From assembly GCA_964059195.1 (NCBI GenBank), contig CAXKWD010000005.1, positions 151,619,265 through 151,683,264 of the forward strand: a stretch of DNA of 64,000 nucleotides. Direction: 5' to 3'. Shown here piece by piece: positions 56,427 through 64,000 of the stretch (its first letter is position 1; each line of letters starts with the position of its first letter). Source of the stretch: Ectobius pallidus (lineage: Eukaryota > Arthropoda > Insecta > Blattodea > Ectobiidae). The position numbers and the translations under genes were made by a program. Under the pieces are notes generated by a model. The model made no database searches. It saw only the letters and a program-made list of their open reading frames with translations, and was not told the DNA's origin.

Positions 56427-58657
56427 TGGGAGTTTGAAACCTGAATAAATCTCTTTTGTTCCCTTGGTTTTGTGGATTGGTCCAATGTCTCGTTGGAAGG
56501 CCAGGGTTCTGATTCGGATAAGCTTTTGGATAGACTGTACATGCCACGAATTTTGTCATCATCCCTTTTCACTAGATTATTGTGGTATGGATTGTACTTT
56601 TCTACGGCGTCTTGGGACTTGAAAACCTCAATTTCACTCTTTTGTTCTCTTGGATTTGTGGATTGGTCCAGTGTCTCGTAGGAAGGCCAGGGTTCTGTTC
56701 TGGATGAGCGTTTGGAGAGACGAATTTTGTTATCATCCCTTTTCACTAGATTATTGTGGTATGGATTGTACTTTTCTGCGGCGTCTTGGGACTTGAAAAC
56801 CTCAATTTCACTCTTTTGTTCCCCAGGTTTCGTGGATTGGTTCAATGTCTCGTAGAAAGGCCAAGGTTCTGATTCGGATAAGCTTTTGGATAGACTGTAC
56901 ATGCCACGAATTTTGTCATCATCCCTTTTCACAAGATTATTGTGATATGGATTGTACTTCCCTGCGGCGTCTTGGGACTTGAAAACCTCAATTTCACTCT
57001 TTTGTTCTCTTGGATTTGTGGATTGGTCCAGTGTCTCGTAGGAAGGCCAGGGTTCTGTTCTGGATGAGCGTTTGGAGAGACGAATTTTATTATCATCCCT
57101 TTTCACAAGATTATTGTGGTATGGATTGTACTTTTCTGCGGCGTCTTGGGACTTGAAAACCTCAATTTCACTCTTTTGTTCCCCAGGTTTCGTGGATTGG
57201 TTCAATGTCTCGTAGGAAGGCCAAGGTTCTGATTCGGATAAGCTTTTGGATAGACTGTACATGCCACGAATTTTGTCATCATCCCTTTTCACAAGATTAT
57301 TGTGATATGGATTGTACTTCCCTGCGGCGTCTTGGGACTTGAAAACCTCAATTTCACTCTTTTGTTCTCTTGGATTTGTGGATTGGTCCAGTGTCTCGTA
57401 GGAAGGCCAGGGTTCTGTTCTGGATGAGCGTTTGGAGAGACGAATTTTATTATCATCCCTTTTCACTAGATTATTGTGGTATGGATTGTACTTTTCTGCG
57501 GCGTCTTGGGACTTGAAAACCTCAATTTCACTCTTTTGTTCCCCAGGTTTCGTGGATTGGTTCAATGTCTCGTAGGAAGGCCAAGGTTCTGATTCGGATA
57601 AGCTTTTGGATAGACTGTACATGCCACGAATTTTGTCATCATCCCTTTTCACAAGATTATTGTGATATGGATTGTACTTCCCTGCGGCGTCTTGGGACTT
57701 GAAAACCTCAATTTCACTCTTTTGTTCTCTTGGATTTGTGGATTGGTCCAGTGTCTCGTAGGAAGGCCAGGGTTCTGTTCTGGATGAGCGTTTGGAGAGA
57801 CGAATTTTATTATCATCCCTTTTCACTAGATTATTGTGGTATGGATTGTCCTTTTCTGCGGCGTCTTGGGACTTGAAAACCTCAATTTCACTCTTTTGTT
57901 CCCCAGGTTTCGTGGATTGGTTCAATGTCTCGTAGGAAGGCCAAGGTTCTGATTCGGATAAGCTTTTGGATAGACTGTACATGCCACGAATTTTGTCATC
58001 ATCCCTTTTCACTAGATTATTGTGGTATGGATTGTACTTTTCTACGGCGTCTTGGGACTTGAAAACCTCAATTTCACTCTTTTGTTCACCAGGTTTCTTG
58101 GATTGGTTCAATGTCTCGTAGGAAGGCCAAGGTTCTGATTTGGATATGGGTTTGGATAGACTGTACATGCCACGAATTTTGTCGTCATCCCTTTTCACTG
58201 GGTTATCGGTGTATGGTTTGTACTTTGCCATGACGACTTGGGACTTTAAAGCCTCAAATGCTCTCTTTTGTTTCTTCAGCTTTTTGGATTGCGCCATTGT
58301 CTCGTAGGAAGGCCAGAGTTCAGATGTGGATGAGTGTTTGGAGAAACTGAATACCTCTGGTTTGTATGCGTGATTCTTTTTAATTTCTGGGTAAATCGTA
58401 GACGGAATTGCTAGGAAGTCTAGGGTTGATTCTAAAGTCTTCACTTGAACTGGAGGCGGGAATTTGGGTTCATTTCTGCTAGCCATTTGTTTGTTTCCTC
58501 TAATCAAAGTTTTACGAAGACCCTGTGGTTTAATCTCTACGTTCTCCTTCACTGTGGCTGCTGAGTCTTGTGGCTCCCCCGCGTAGGTAGCAGTCGCTTC
58601 AGGTGGGGATCTGAATCTCTCAACAGCTCCTGTCGGCATCTTGTAAGCCATGTACAC
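56390..58657 (-). CDS. Repeat-protein gene, large exon with tandem 120-residue higher-order repeat
   Basis: This exon starts after an acceptor (ATCCCAAAG) in phase with exon 1 (SIPK then VYMAYKMPTG) and runs 755 residues. A unique N-terminal part of about 145 residues (GLRKTLIRGNKQMASRNEPK) leads into about ten units of 58-62 residues: KSEIEVFKSQDA..KYNPYHN, NLVKRDDDKIR, SEPWPSYETL(N/D)QS. Two unit types alternate (GMYSLSKSLSE.. versus LSKRSSRT..), giving a 360-bp higher-order repeat. Highly charged, no transmembrane segment or known domain; likely disordered or fibrous. WPSYETL and NPYHNNLVKRDD are the strongest conserved cores. Function unknown. Confidence 0.75.
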   Translation of the reverse strand: MYMAYKMPTGAVERFRSPPEATATYAGEPQDSAATVKENVEIKPQGLRKTLIRGNKQMASRNEPKFPPPVQVKTLESTLDFLAIPSTIYPEIKKNHAYKPEVFSFSKHSSTSELWPSYETMAQSKKLKKQKRAFEALKSQVVMAKYKPYTDNPVKRDDDKIRGMYSLSKPISKSEPWPSYETLNQSKKPGEQKSEIEVFKSQDAVEKYNPYHNNLVKRDDDKIRGMYSLSKSLSESEPWPSYETLNQSTKPGEQKSEIEVFKSQDAAEKDNPYHNNLVKRDDNKIRLSKRSSRTEPWPSYETLDQSTNPREQKSEIEVFKSQDAAGKYNPYHNNLVKRDDDKIRGMYSLSKSLSESEPWPSYETLNQSTKPGEQKSEIEVFKSQDAAEKYNPYHNNLVKRDDNKIRLSKRSSRTEPWPSYETLDQSTNPREQKSEIEVFKSQDAAGKYNPYHNNLVKRDDDKIRGMYSLSKSLSESEPWPSYETLNQSTKPGEQKSEIEVFKSQDAAEKYNPYHNNLVKRDDNKIRLSKRSSRTEPWPSYETLDQSTNPREQKSEIEVFKSQDAAGKYNPYHNNLVKRDDDKIRGMYSLSKSLSESEPWPFYETLNQSTKPGEQKSEIEVFKSQDAAEKYNPYHNNLVKRDDNKIRLSKRSSRTEPWPSYETLDQSTNPREQKSEIEVFKSQDAVEKYNPYHNNLVKRDDDKIRGMYSLSKSLSESEPWPSNETLDQSTKPREQKRFIQVSNSQDAIQVQIMITQ

Positions 58658-59027
58658 CTTTGGGATGAATTAAAAAAATAAAGGACCCTTCATTATATTG
58701 AGTGCTAACTAAAAATCACCGCCGTCTCGAGAATTACACTGCCTGTCCATGCTTAATTTTAACATGGAGATCAGAGTATTGTTAAATTGCCTAATATCTC
58801 CAGTAGAGGCGACACAGTTCACACCCAAATAGCATGAAATTCCAGCATATTTCAGTTTCCGAGTTTATACTTCAGAGGGCAACACAGCATACGGTAATGT
58901 TAAAGGGTATTGCAGCTGGGTGTGAATGGTACTGCCATCTGTAATGTCGCCGCGTACGCAAAATTAGCCGTATAGGACAGGCAGTGTATACACGAGTAAT
59001 ACAGTCTAAAAGGCAGTGCTAAAAATA

Positions 59028-59546
59028 TACGACGGTGGATCGAAAAGTAACTCAATTTTTTTTACAAAATTTAATAGGTACAATTACAAACAAATGCACA
59101 CATGAAGGGACATCTCTTGTCTATTTTTCTATATAGTCGCCACGTTTCTCAACACATTTCTCCTATCGTGATACCAGTTTCAAAATACCCTGTTCATAGA
59201 AGTCCGTTCGGTTGCCGTATACCTATCTGCGGACTGCTGTTTTCACTTCTGCATCTGACGCAAAGCGTTGGTCCCATGAAGAAATTTCTGGCTGGTAAAC
59301 GCTTTGCGTCAGACGCAGAAGTGAAAACAGCATTCCGCAGATGGCTATACGCCAACCGAACGAACTTCTATGAACATGATATTTTTAAACTGGTATCACG
59401 ATGGGAGAAATGTGTTAAGAAACTTGGCGACTATATAGAAAAGTAGACAAAAGATGTCCCTTCACGTGTGGCTTTATTTGTAATTGTAACTATTAAACTT
59501 TTTGTAATAGAAATTATTATGCTTTACTTTTCGATCCACCCTCGTA
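59028..59546. mobile_element. Palindromic mariner derivative (519 bp)
   Basis: Inverted ends TACGACGGTGGATCGAAAAG and (minus) TACGAGGGTGGATCGAAAAG, TA on each side (59026-59027, 59547-59548). The right arm on plus encodes MKKFLAGKRFASDAEVKTAF, then a W..CVKKLGDYIEK ending and stop: a mariner transposase C-terminus. The left arm is an inverted copy of the same 3' region, meeting near 59275. Same architecture as 1909-2578 but a different mariner lineage by terminal sequence. Confidence 0.82.
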
Positions 59547-59629
59547 TATTATATAGCATACTAACTATAAATTATGAAACTATAGAGACTTAAAGCAATA
59601 ATTGCTAATGCAAGTATTTTTTTAATAGT

Positions 59630-60085
59630 TCATCCATGGCTGAGCAGTTAGACTGCTCGCCTTCCACTGCTGGGACCCGGGATCAAATCTCTGTGGTTGC
59701 ATGTTGAATTTGGGATGTACAAAATGGGATCAGGGCAGCCGGGTGCCCCGGTTTCCCGTGACGTATACCTTATAGTCCCGCCGTTGGCACCACAATATCA
59801 ACTAGACCTGAATAATGTTTTTAAATCTCGTGGCCGGCCTATTTGACATGTTTTTTTTTGTTTCCCCAGTCGTAAAGGCAAATGCCGAATTGGATATTTA
59901 CATATCATGAATCATCCTCACCATTTCATCCTGTATCATATCCATTTAAATTAATATCAGTTGAATTTACTCCATAAAAATACTCCAGTAATAGAAACGA
60001 TAATCAATTGTTCCATGCCCTGCCCTACTGTATAGACACATATCCCGAACCCCTGGCATGGCCTCGCAGCTAAAAGGAGTATAAA
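59630..60085 (+). mobile_element. Composite tRNA-derived SINE
   Basis: The head (GAGCAGTTAGACTGCTCGCC, GACCCGGGATCAAATCTCTG) and first body match the 42598 family. After GTTTCCCCAGTCGTAAAGGC the sequence matches the tail of the 38860 SINE: TATTTACATATCATGAATCA, TTCCATGCCCTGCCCTACTG, CAGCTAAAAGGAGTATAAA. Confidence 0.7.
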
Positions 60086-60570
60086 TTATTTATTTTGCCT
60101 GGCAGAGTTAAGGCCATAAGACCTTCTCTTCCACTCAAGCAGGTTAAAAATACAATGTAGTTTTACATTAATAACAAAGTAATGGATAAGATACTAATGA
60201 CTAATACTAAAACTAAGGTTAAGGCTAATCATAATAATTAATTAAGTAAAAAGCATATGTTTCATAAAAAGCGTAAGTTTCATCGAAGAAAAAATAATAT
60301 TACAAGCAAAACAAGGAAAATGTCAAATTAAGTTATAATGGAACTTTTAAGTTTGTGAAATAAAGTTATAGGCCTGGGTAGTTATTTAAGTTATAAGAAG
60401 ATGAAGTAATGCTATGTACAATGAGAGATGGAGTGACTACAAAGAGCTAGTTCTGTTCACTGGACAATAATTGTTTAATAAGCCCAGTTTTGAAAGAATG
60501 TACTCTCAGACTACCCCTGATATCTTGTGAGAAGGAATTCCATATAGTGGCTATAGTGAATGAGTGAGAG
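60086..60570 (-). mobile_element. LINE 3' end (ORF2 C-terminus and tail)
   Basis: On minus, 60570-60450 encodes YSHSFTIATIWNSFSQDIRG, the W-N-S type C-terminal signature of non-LTR ORF2. The 3' part (read on minus) includes CCTGCTTGAGTGGAAGAGAA and CCTTAACTCTGCCAGGCAAA, matching the tail of 26649-27160. Confidence 0.6.
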
Positions 60571-60705
60571 TACAGCTGAAATAAAAAAGTGTTTTTAATA
60601 GTGCCCATAATGGCCATTAAGACACTCGTATGAAAATTTTGGAAAACGAGCATAGCCACATAATCCTGTTTTGATAAATGTCTTTATGGGCTTGTGTACT
60701 ATTAT

Positions 60706-61421
60706 TAGACCTGGGATTTTAAGGCAAATGCCTATTTTGTTCCTTATGAAATAGCATGAAGTTCTGTAAATTTGTTGACATTTCATGATATATCACTTAC
60801 ATTTATAGAGTTTTATAGTGCCCTAAAATGCCTATTTGGACCTTTGGAGCCTATTTTTGCTCTTTTAGTGCCTAAAATGCCTATTTTGTAAATTTAAAAT
60901 AAAATCAAACTTCTGTAACTTTTACAATCATTTAATGGACATCCCTGAATAAAGAGCAGTACAGCAGAGGGTGGGGTTTTCACAGAAACTTGATTTTCCC
61001 AAACACTTGTCGCAAAAGGAATGCTGACTGACGGGGAGGATTCGCTCAAAACAACAAATAGCAGGTATATATATACACTAAGAAGGGACATACCGTGTGA
61101 ATTTTTCATGTAATACAAAACTGTTTTTGATAAAAGTATTTTTAATTCTGTCTTTTTTTTTCAATAATCAGCATGCTCCATTGCTTGCATCGCAATACTA
61201 CAATTATTTCTGTTGAGAATAGGTATACCACGCTTTTTACAGTAAAAAAATATCACGTTACAGTTTAAGAGCATATTGTAGTATTTTAAAGTATATTTTC
61301 TGTCTATTTACTCATTTTTAAAGCTTATTTTAAGTGCCTATTTTCTCTTTTAAAAGTCTATTTAAGTTACTTGTGTTAAAAGCCTAAAACTAATTTTTTA
61401 GAGCCTAAAATCCCAGGTCTA
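60706..61421. mobile_element. hAT-type element, 716 bp, in intron
   Basis: Inverted ends TAGACCTGGGATTTTAAGGC and (minus) TAGACCTGGGATTTTAGGCT. Flanked by the exact 8-bp duplication ACTATTAT (60698-60705, 61422-61429). The interior repeats TGCCTATTTT-type motifs near both ends. No transposase frame. The right end lies only 46 bases downstream of the splice donor of the repeat-protein gene. Confidence 0.9.
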
Positions 61422-61466
61422 ACTATTATGGTATAAGGCGGATTCCATGTTATACTATTTAATTAC

Positions 61467-61964
61467 CTTAGGGATGGACTCAGGCATATATTCGGGAATC
61501 TTGCCGGACTTTTGAAACCTGAGGGCATGGGCAGGAAGTGGCTTGTTGGGAATATCGGACAGCTGCCTCTTTTCTGATACAGGACTCTTCTGCCGGGGTA
61601 TGTCCATCACAGACCTGGTGTGTGTTGGCCGTAGCTTCACGATTCTAAGACTGGCCGGTGAGGCGGACTTGGACTTGGTGAGGTGTCTAGATACAGGGTG
61701 ATCCTTCATTCTCCTCCTTTCTGTCTTCGGCACTAAGGTGAGGTGGGGTGGTTCAGGTGATGCCGATGCTGAATCTTTACTGTGGTCGGAGTCGCTCGGT
61801 TTGAAAATATAAATTGACCTAATTTTCTTTCTAAATTTAGATATCCAGGAGTCCTTGGTGTTTTTTGTAAAACCACTAGACGTGGATTCGAAGTGGGCCG
61901 ATCCATTATTATGTTTGGTAAATACTTGACTGAAAATTTTGAAGGATTCTCGAAAGGCCGCCAT
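61467..61964 (-). CDS. Repeat-protein gene, first coding exon (basic N-terminus)
   Basis: 166 codons from ATG at 61964 (MAAFRESFKIFSQVFTKHN) to AAG before donor GTAATT. The sequence is Lys/Arg/Ser-rich and probably disordered: FRKKIRSIYIFKPSDSD, VPKTERRRMKDHPVSRHLT, SASPASLRIVKLRPTHTRS. An upstream in-frame ATG at 62000 (MVDYRRC) is possible. I prefer 61964 because its context AACATGGCGG is a strong initiation context and overlaps a GCCGCCATGTT box. Splicing to 58657 is in phase 0. No family recognised. Confidence 0.68.
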
Positions 61965-61970
61965 GTTAGA
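61957..61970. promoter_or_regulatory. YY1/Pho-type box at the start codon
   Basis: The + strand GGCCGCCATGTT contains the exact YY1 consensus GCCGCCATNTT with its core CCAT overlapping the proposed start codon of the minus-strand gene. Start-proximal YY1 sites are common in animal promoters. This supports a transcription and translation start here; binding is inferred only. Confidence 0.5.
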
Positions 61971-62224
61971 TGTTGCGCGGCAACGACGATAATCAACCAT
62001 TTTCGCACATAAGACAATGACAACCGAATCGCCGAAGACTGGCGAACTGATATTTTTGTTCTTTTTCATTTATAATTTCCACCTATGCTCAGTGTTTAAA
62101 AAGAGTAGACACTTAACCTACTTTATTAAACATAACTTATCTTATTATGGTTAACATATATAAGTAGCATACGCTACTAGTCTAAAAATATAAAACCTTG
62201 TACAAACAATGAATTAGTGATAAA

Positions 62225-62830
62225 TAGGGTTCGGATGTTTATGACCTAAAAGAGCGGAAAATATGACTGCAAATATGGCCTTCAAATTACTAAATATGAC
62301 CAAAAATCCTAAATATGACCTAATAAAATAACATATTTTCAAAAAATAAATGTTCCCGTTTAAAACTTTAAAAGACCTAAATTCTTACCTCACATTAATT
62401 CAATCAGATCATCACTTTTTAACAATTTTACAGGTGATTTACAGTTTTACTTCTAATGAACTTCTATTTTTAAAGAATTTTCTCTTCTTTGCTGGCTTCA
62501 TCAATTCCAAATACTCGTAATATTTTGTAGATCTTGCGTGTTTCAATAAAATATGAACAATTGCATTAATTTAAAAATCTAACTTGCCTATTATTTTGGC
62601 ATAAACATTAAATAATTGAAATAAATTTCAAATTTAAATCGACCATGTAGTACATACACTACACAATTGTGCTCCTTTACCGAAATTATAACTGAAATAT
62701 GACATTAAATTACAAATGTGGTTAAAATATGACCAACACCACAAAATGACCAGAAGTCAGAATAAAAATATGACATTTCATAAACATCCTAATCCTTAAA
62801 CATCCTAATCCTTAAACATCCTAATCCTTC
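62225..62830. mobile_element. hAT-like MITE with triplicated right terminus
   Basis: The left end TAGGGTTCGGATGTTTATGA is inverted at the right as TCATAAACATCCTAATCCT. The terminal 16 bp (AAACATCCTAATCCTT) is present three times in tandem at about 62782-62830. ATATGACC-type words recur in both halves. No transposase. Confidence 0.7.
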
Positions 62831-63559
62831 TTAAACTCCATGATCCCCTAAAGTTCGGTACAGATGAACATTCATCCCCAAATTTCCATCAGCTCTTCGT
62901 GGTATTCTCTGACATTTTGGAAAGAGACTATTGACTATTTTGACGTAAGAATGCTTTTCAAAAGTTGTTATATCCAACTTACAACTGACAACTAAATTAT
63001 AATCGCCATACTAGTAGCCTATACAAAATTGTTACCACATAGGTATTATATGGGATTATGTAATTGTGATTTAGTTTGGGAAGAAATTGTTATTATTATT
63101 CTAGTTCTGACTCTTTACATAATTTTGAATTCTAAGACTCTGTTTACTAAATTATTGTATTCCCCACAAACGATTCGTTATAGTTTTTGTTATCATTGTT
63201 GAGTTTTGGATAATGCTATATACTGAAATGTTTATCTCCTATTGGAAGCTTAACAAATTTGTTGAACCAATTACAATGAATAGGCCATGAGTTTATTCTT
63301 TTACCTGTAAATTAGTTTGGTTAAACTTCATACAAATAGAGCCATACGTATTTCTATTCCAGGGACGTTTTATTTACTTAACACAAGCAATAAGACAAAT
63401 ATATTTTTCCTCTTTCACCACCAAGTCGTCCCCTGTGCATTTCAACATCTGAAGAAAGCAATAAAATTAACTTAAAAGGAACAAAATAGGATAAAATTGG
63501 GGGTCCGGTGCAATTTACATAAGAAAAGCAATAAAAAAAACTATGGAAATTTGTCAAGT

Positions 63560-63660
63560 TGTGATGGCGAAGGGTTTCGAACTTGTAAGTTCCCTTACAA
63601 CAAATTACGTTGGTATCTACATTGTCAAATAAGCAGGTAACCGCACCTAATGCACCAGTC
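63560..63660 (-). mobile_element. Possible tRNA-like SINE head
   Basis: On minus: GCATTAGGTGCGGTTACCTG (A-box-like) and ACAAGTTCGAAACCC (good B box). The distance between them is longer than in a tRNA, so a retroposon head is more likely. Confidence 0.4.
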
Positions 63661-63724
63661 GGAAATTAACATTACAACTTTCAATCGCAAACAACAATTA
63701 AACTAAAGCAGACTTGAATTCCTT

Positions 63725-63945
63725 GCTTGCCCCTCGTTATAATTTCCGTAATCGATCACGACATGATTTAACACTATCAGTACCATCCCACGGAACAGCT
63801 CTTTACTCATCTTCATTCAACATTTCCACAGTTCGATTATGGGACTTTTTGCCCATGAACGTCAAGGACTGTCAAAATTTCAGATAAGTCAAACAAAAAC
63901 TCTTTTGATACCTATCTCATTCACGCTTATCTCTGTGTTATAGTG
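63725..63945 (+). mobile_element. LINE ORF2 C-terminal fragment
   Basis: The + strand reads NFRNRSRHDLTLSVPSHGTA, then LYSSSFNISTVRLWDFLPMN and a stop: the F.(V/I)S..RLW..LP signature near the end of insect non-LTR ORF2 proteins. A TTA-rich microsatellite (63965-63990) follows. Confidence 0.65.
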
Positions 63946-64000
63946 TGTTATAGTCACGTTTATAGTATTTTAATATTATTATTATTAATGCAATTATTAC

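Larger units (their letters stand above)
58658..61466 (-). other. Intron of the repeat-protein gene, packed with mobile elements
   Basis: Bounded by donor GTAATT (61461-61466 on minus) and the acceptor at 58658. It holds a palindromic mariner derivative, a SINE, a LINE fragment and a hAT element. The region 58690-59020 has no recognised feature. Confidence 0.6.
62070..64000. other. Upstream flank of the repeat-protein gene, repeats only
   Basis: It contains the hAT-like element at 62225-62830, a possible tRNA-like sequence near 63560-63660 on minus and a LINE 3' fragment at 63725-63945. Otherwise AT-rich with no gene. Confidence 0.5.

Overview
The window is animal nuclear DNA, almost certainly from a large, repeat-rich insect genome. 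A cockroach or termite relative is my guess, and that is inference only. The reasons are small coding exons with GT-AG introns lying in a sea of AT-rich sequence, and abundant mariner, pogo, Tc1-type, hAT, LINE and tRNA-derived SINE remnants. There is no bacterial-style gene packing, no operon and no CRISPR array.

Three host genes can be supported. (1) From 1 to 5848 on the + strand is the 3' part of a conserved-looking gene that I do not recognise. It has three exons with matching splice phases, and the last encodes a long Ser/Thr/Pro-rich tail with a Lys/Arg-rich C-terminus. (2) From 38113 down to 30907 on the - strand is the 3' half of an SLC6 sodium:neurotransmitter symporter, best called a dopamine transporter (DAT). 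Six exons join in perfect phase and cover TM8 to TM12, including Na2-site and outer-gate residues and a C-terminal HWL-type tail like vertebrate DAT/NET. Its likely 3'UTR runs to about 28380. Exons for TM1 to TM7 were not found. (3) From 61964 down to about 54964 on the - strand is an unrecognised, lineage-specific-looking gene. A basic 166-residue first exon splices in phase to a huge exon with a tandem peptide repeat. Two unit types (58 and 62 residues) alternate as a 120-residue (360 bp) higher-order repeat that is almost identical between central copies. A 13-base deletion and two further frame changes break the reading frame downstream, so it may be a decaying gene, an allele, or carry cryptic introns.

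Everything else is mostly mobile DNA, often nested. Several insertions can be defined to the base from target-site duplications: a 192-bp hAT MITE at 31204-31395, a 472-bp hAT element at 25946-26417 inside a Tc1/mariner-superfamily element, a 716-bp hAT element at 60706-61421 inside an intron of gene 3, a SINE at 13847-14139 with a 14-bp duplication, and a 313-bp retroposon at 10961-11273 with a 12-bp duplication inside a TA-flanked transposon.

The structures most worth a second look are: two independent mariner derivatives built as head-to-head palindromes of the transposase 3' end (1909-2578 and 59028-59546); an interspersed family (16431-16890 and 48151-48600) with a long hairpin whose arms differ between copies by paired changes; two inverted arrays of a roughly 145-160 bp unit carrying a CCGGTACCGG palindrome (48600-49125 and 50222-51095); and the higher-order repeat protein gene.

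Genes 1 and 2 are convergent, and gene 3 lies on the same strand as gene 2, upstream of the DAT exons seen here. No functional link between the three genes is visible.
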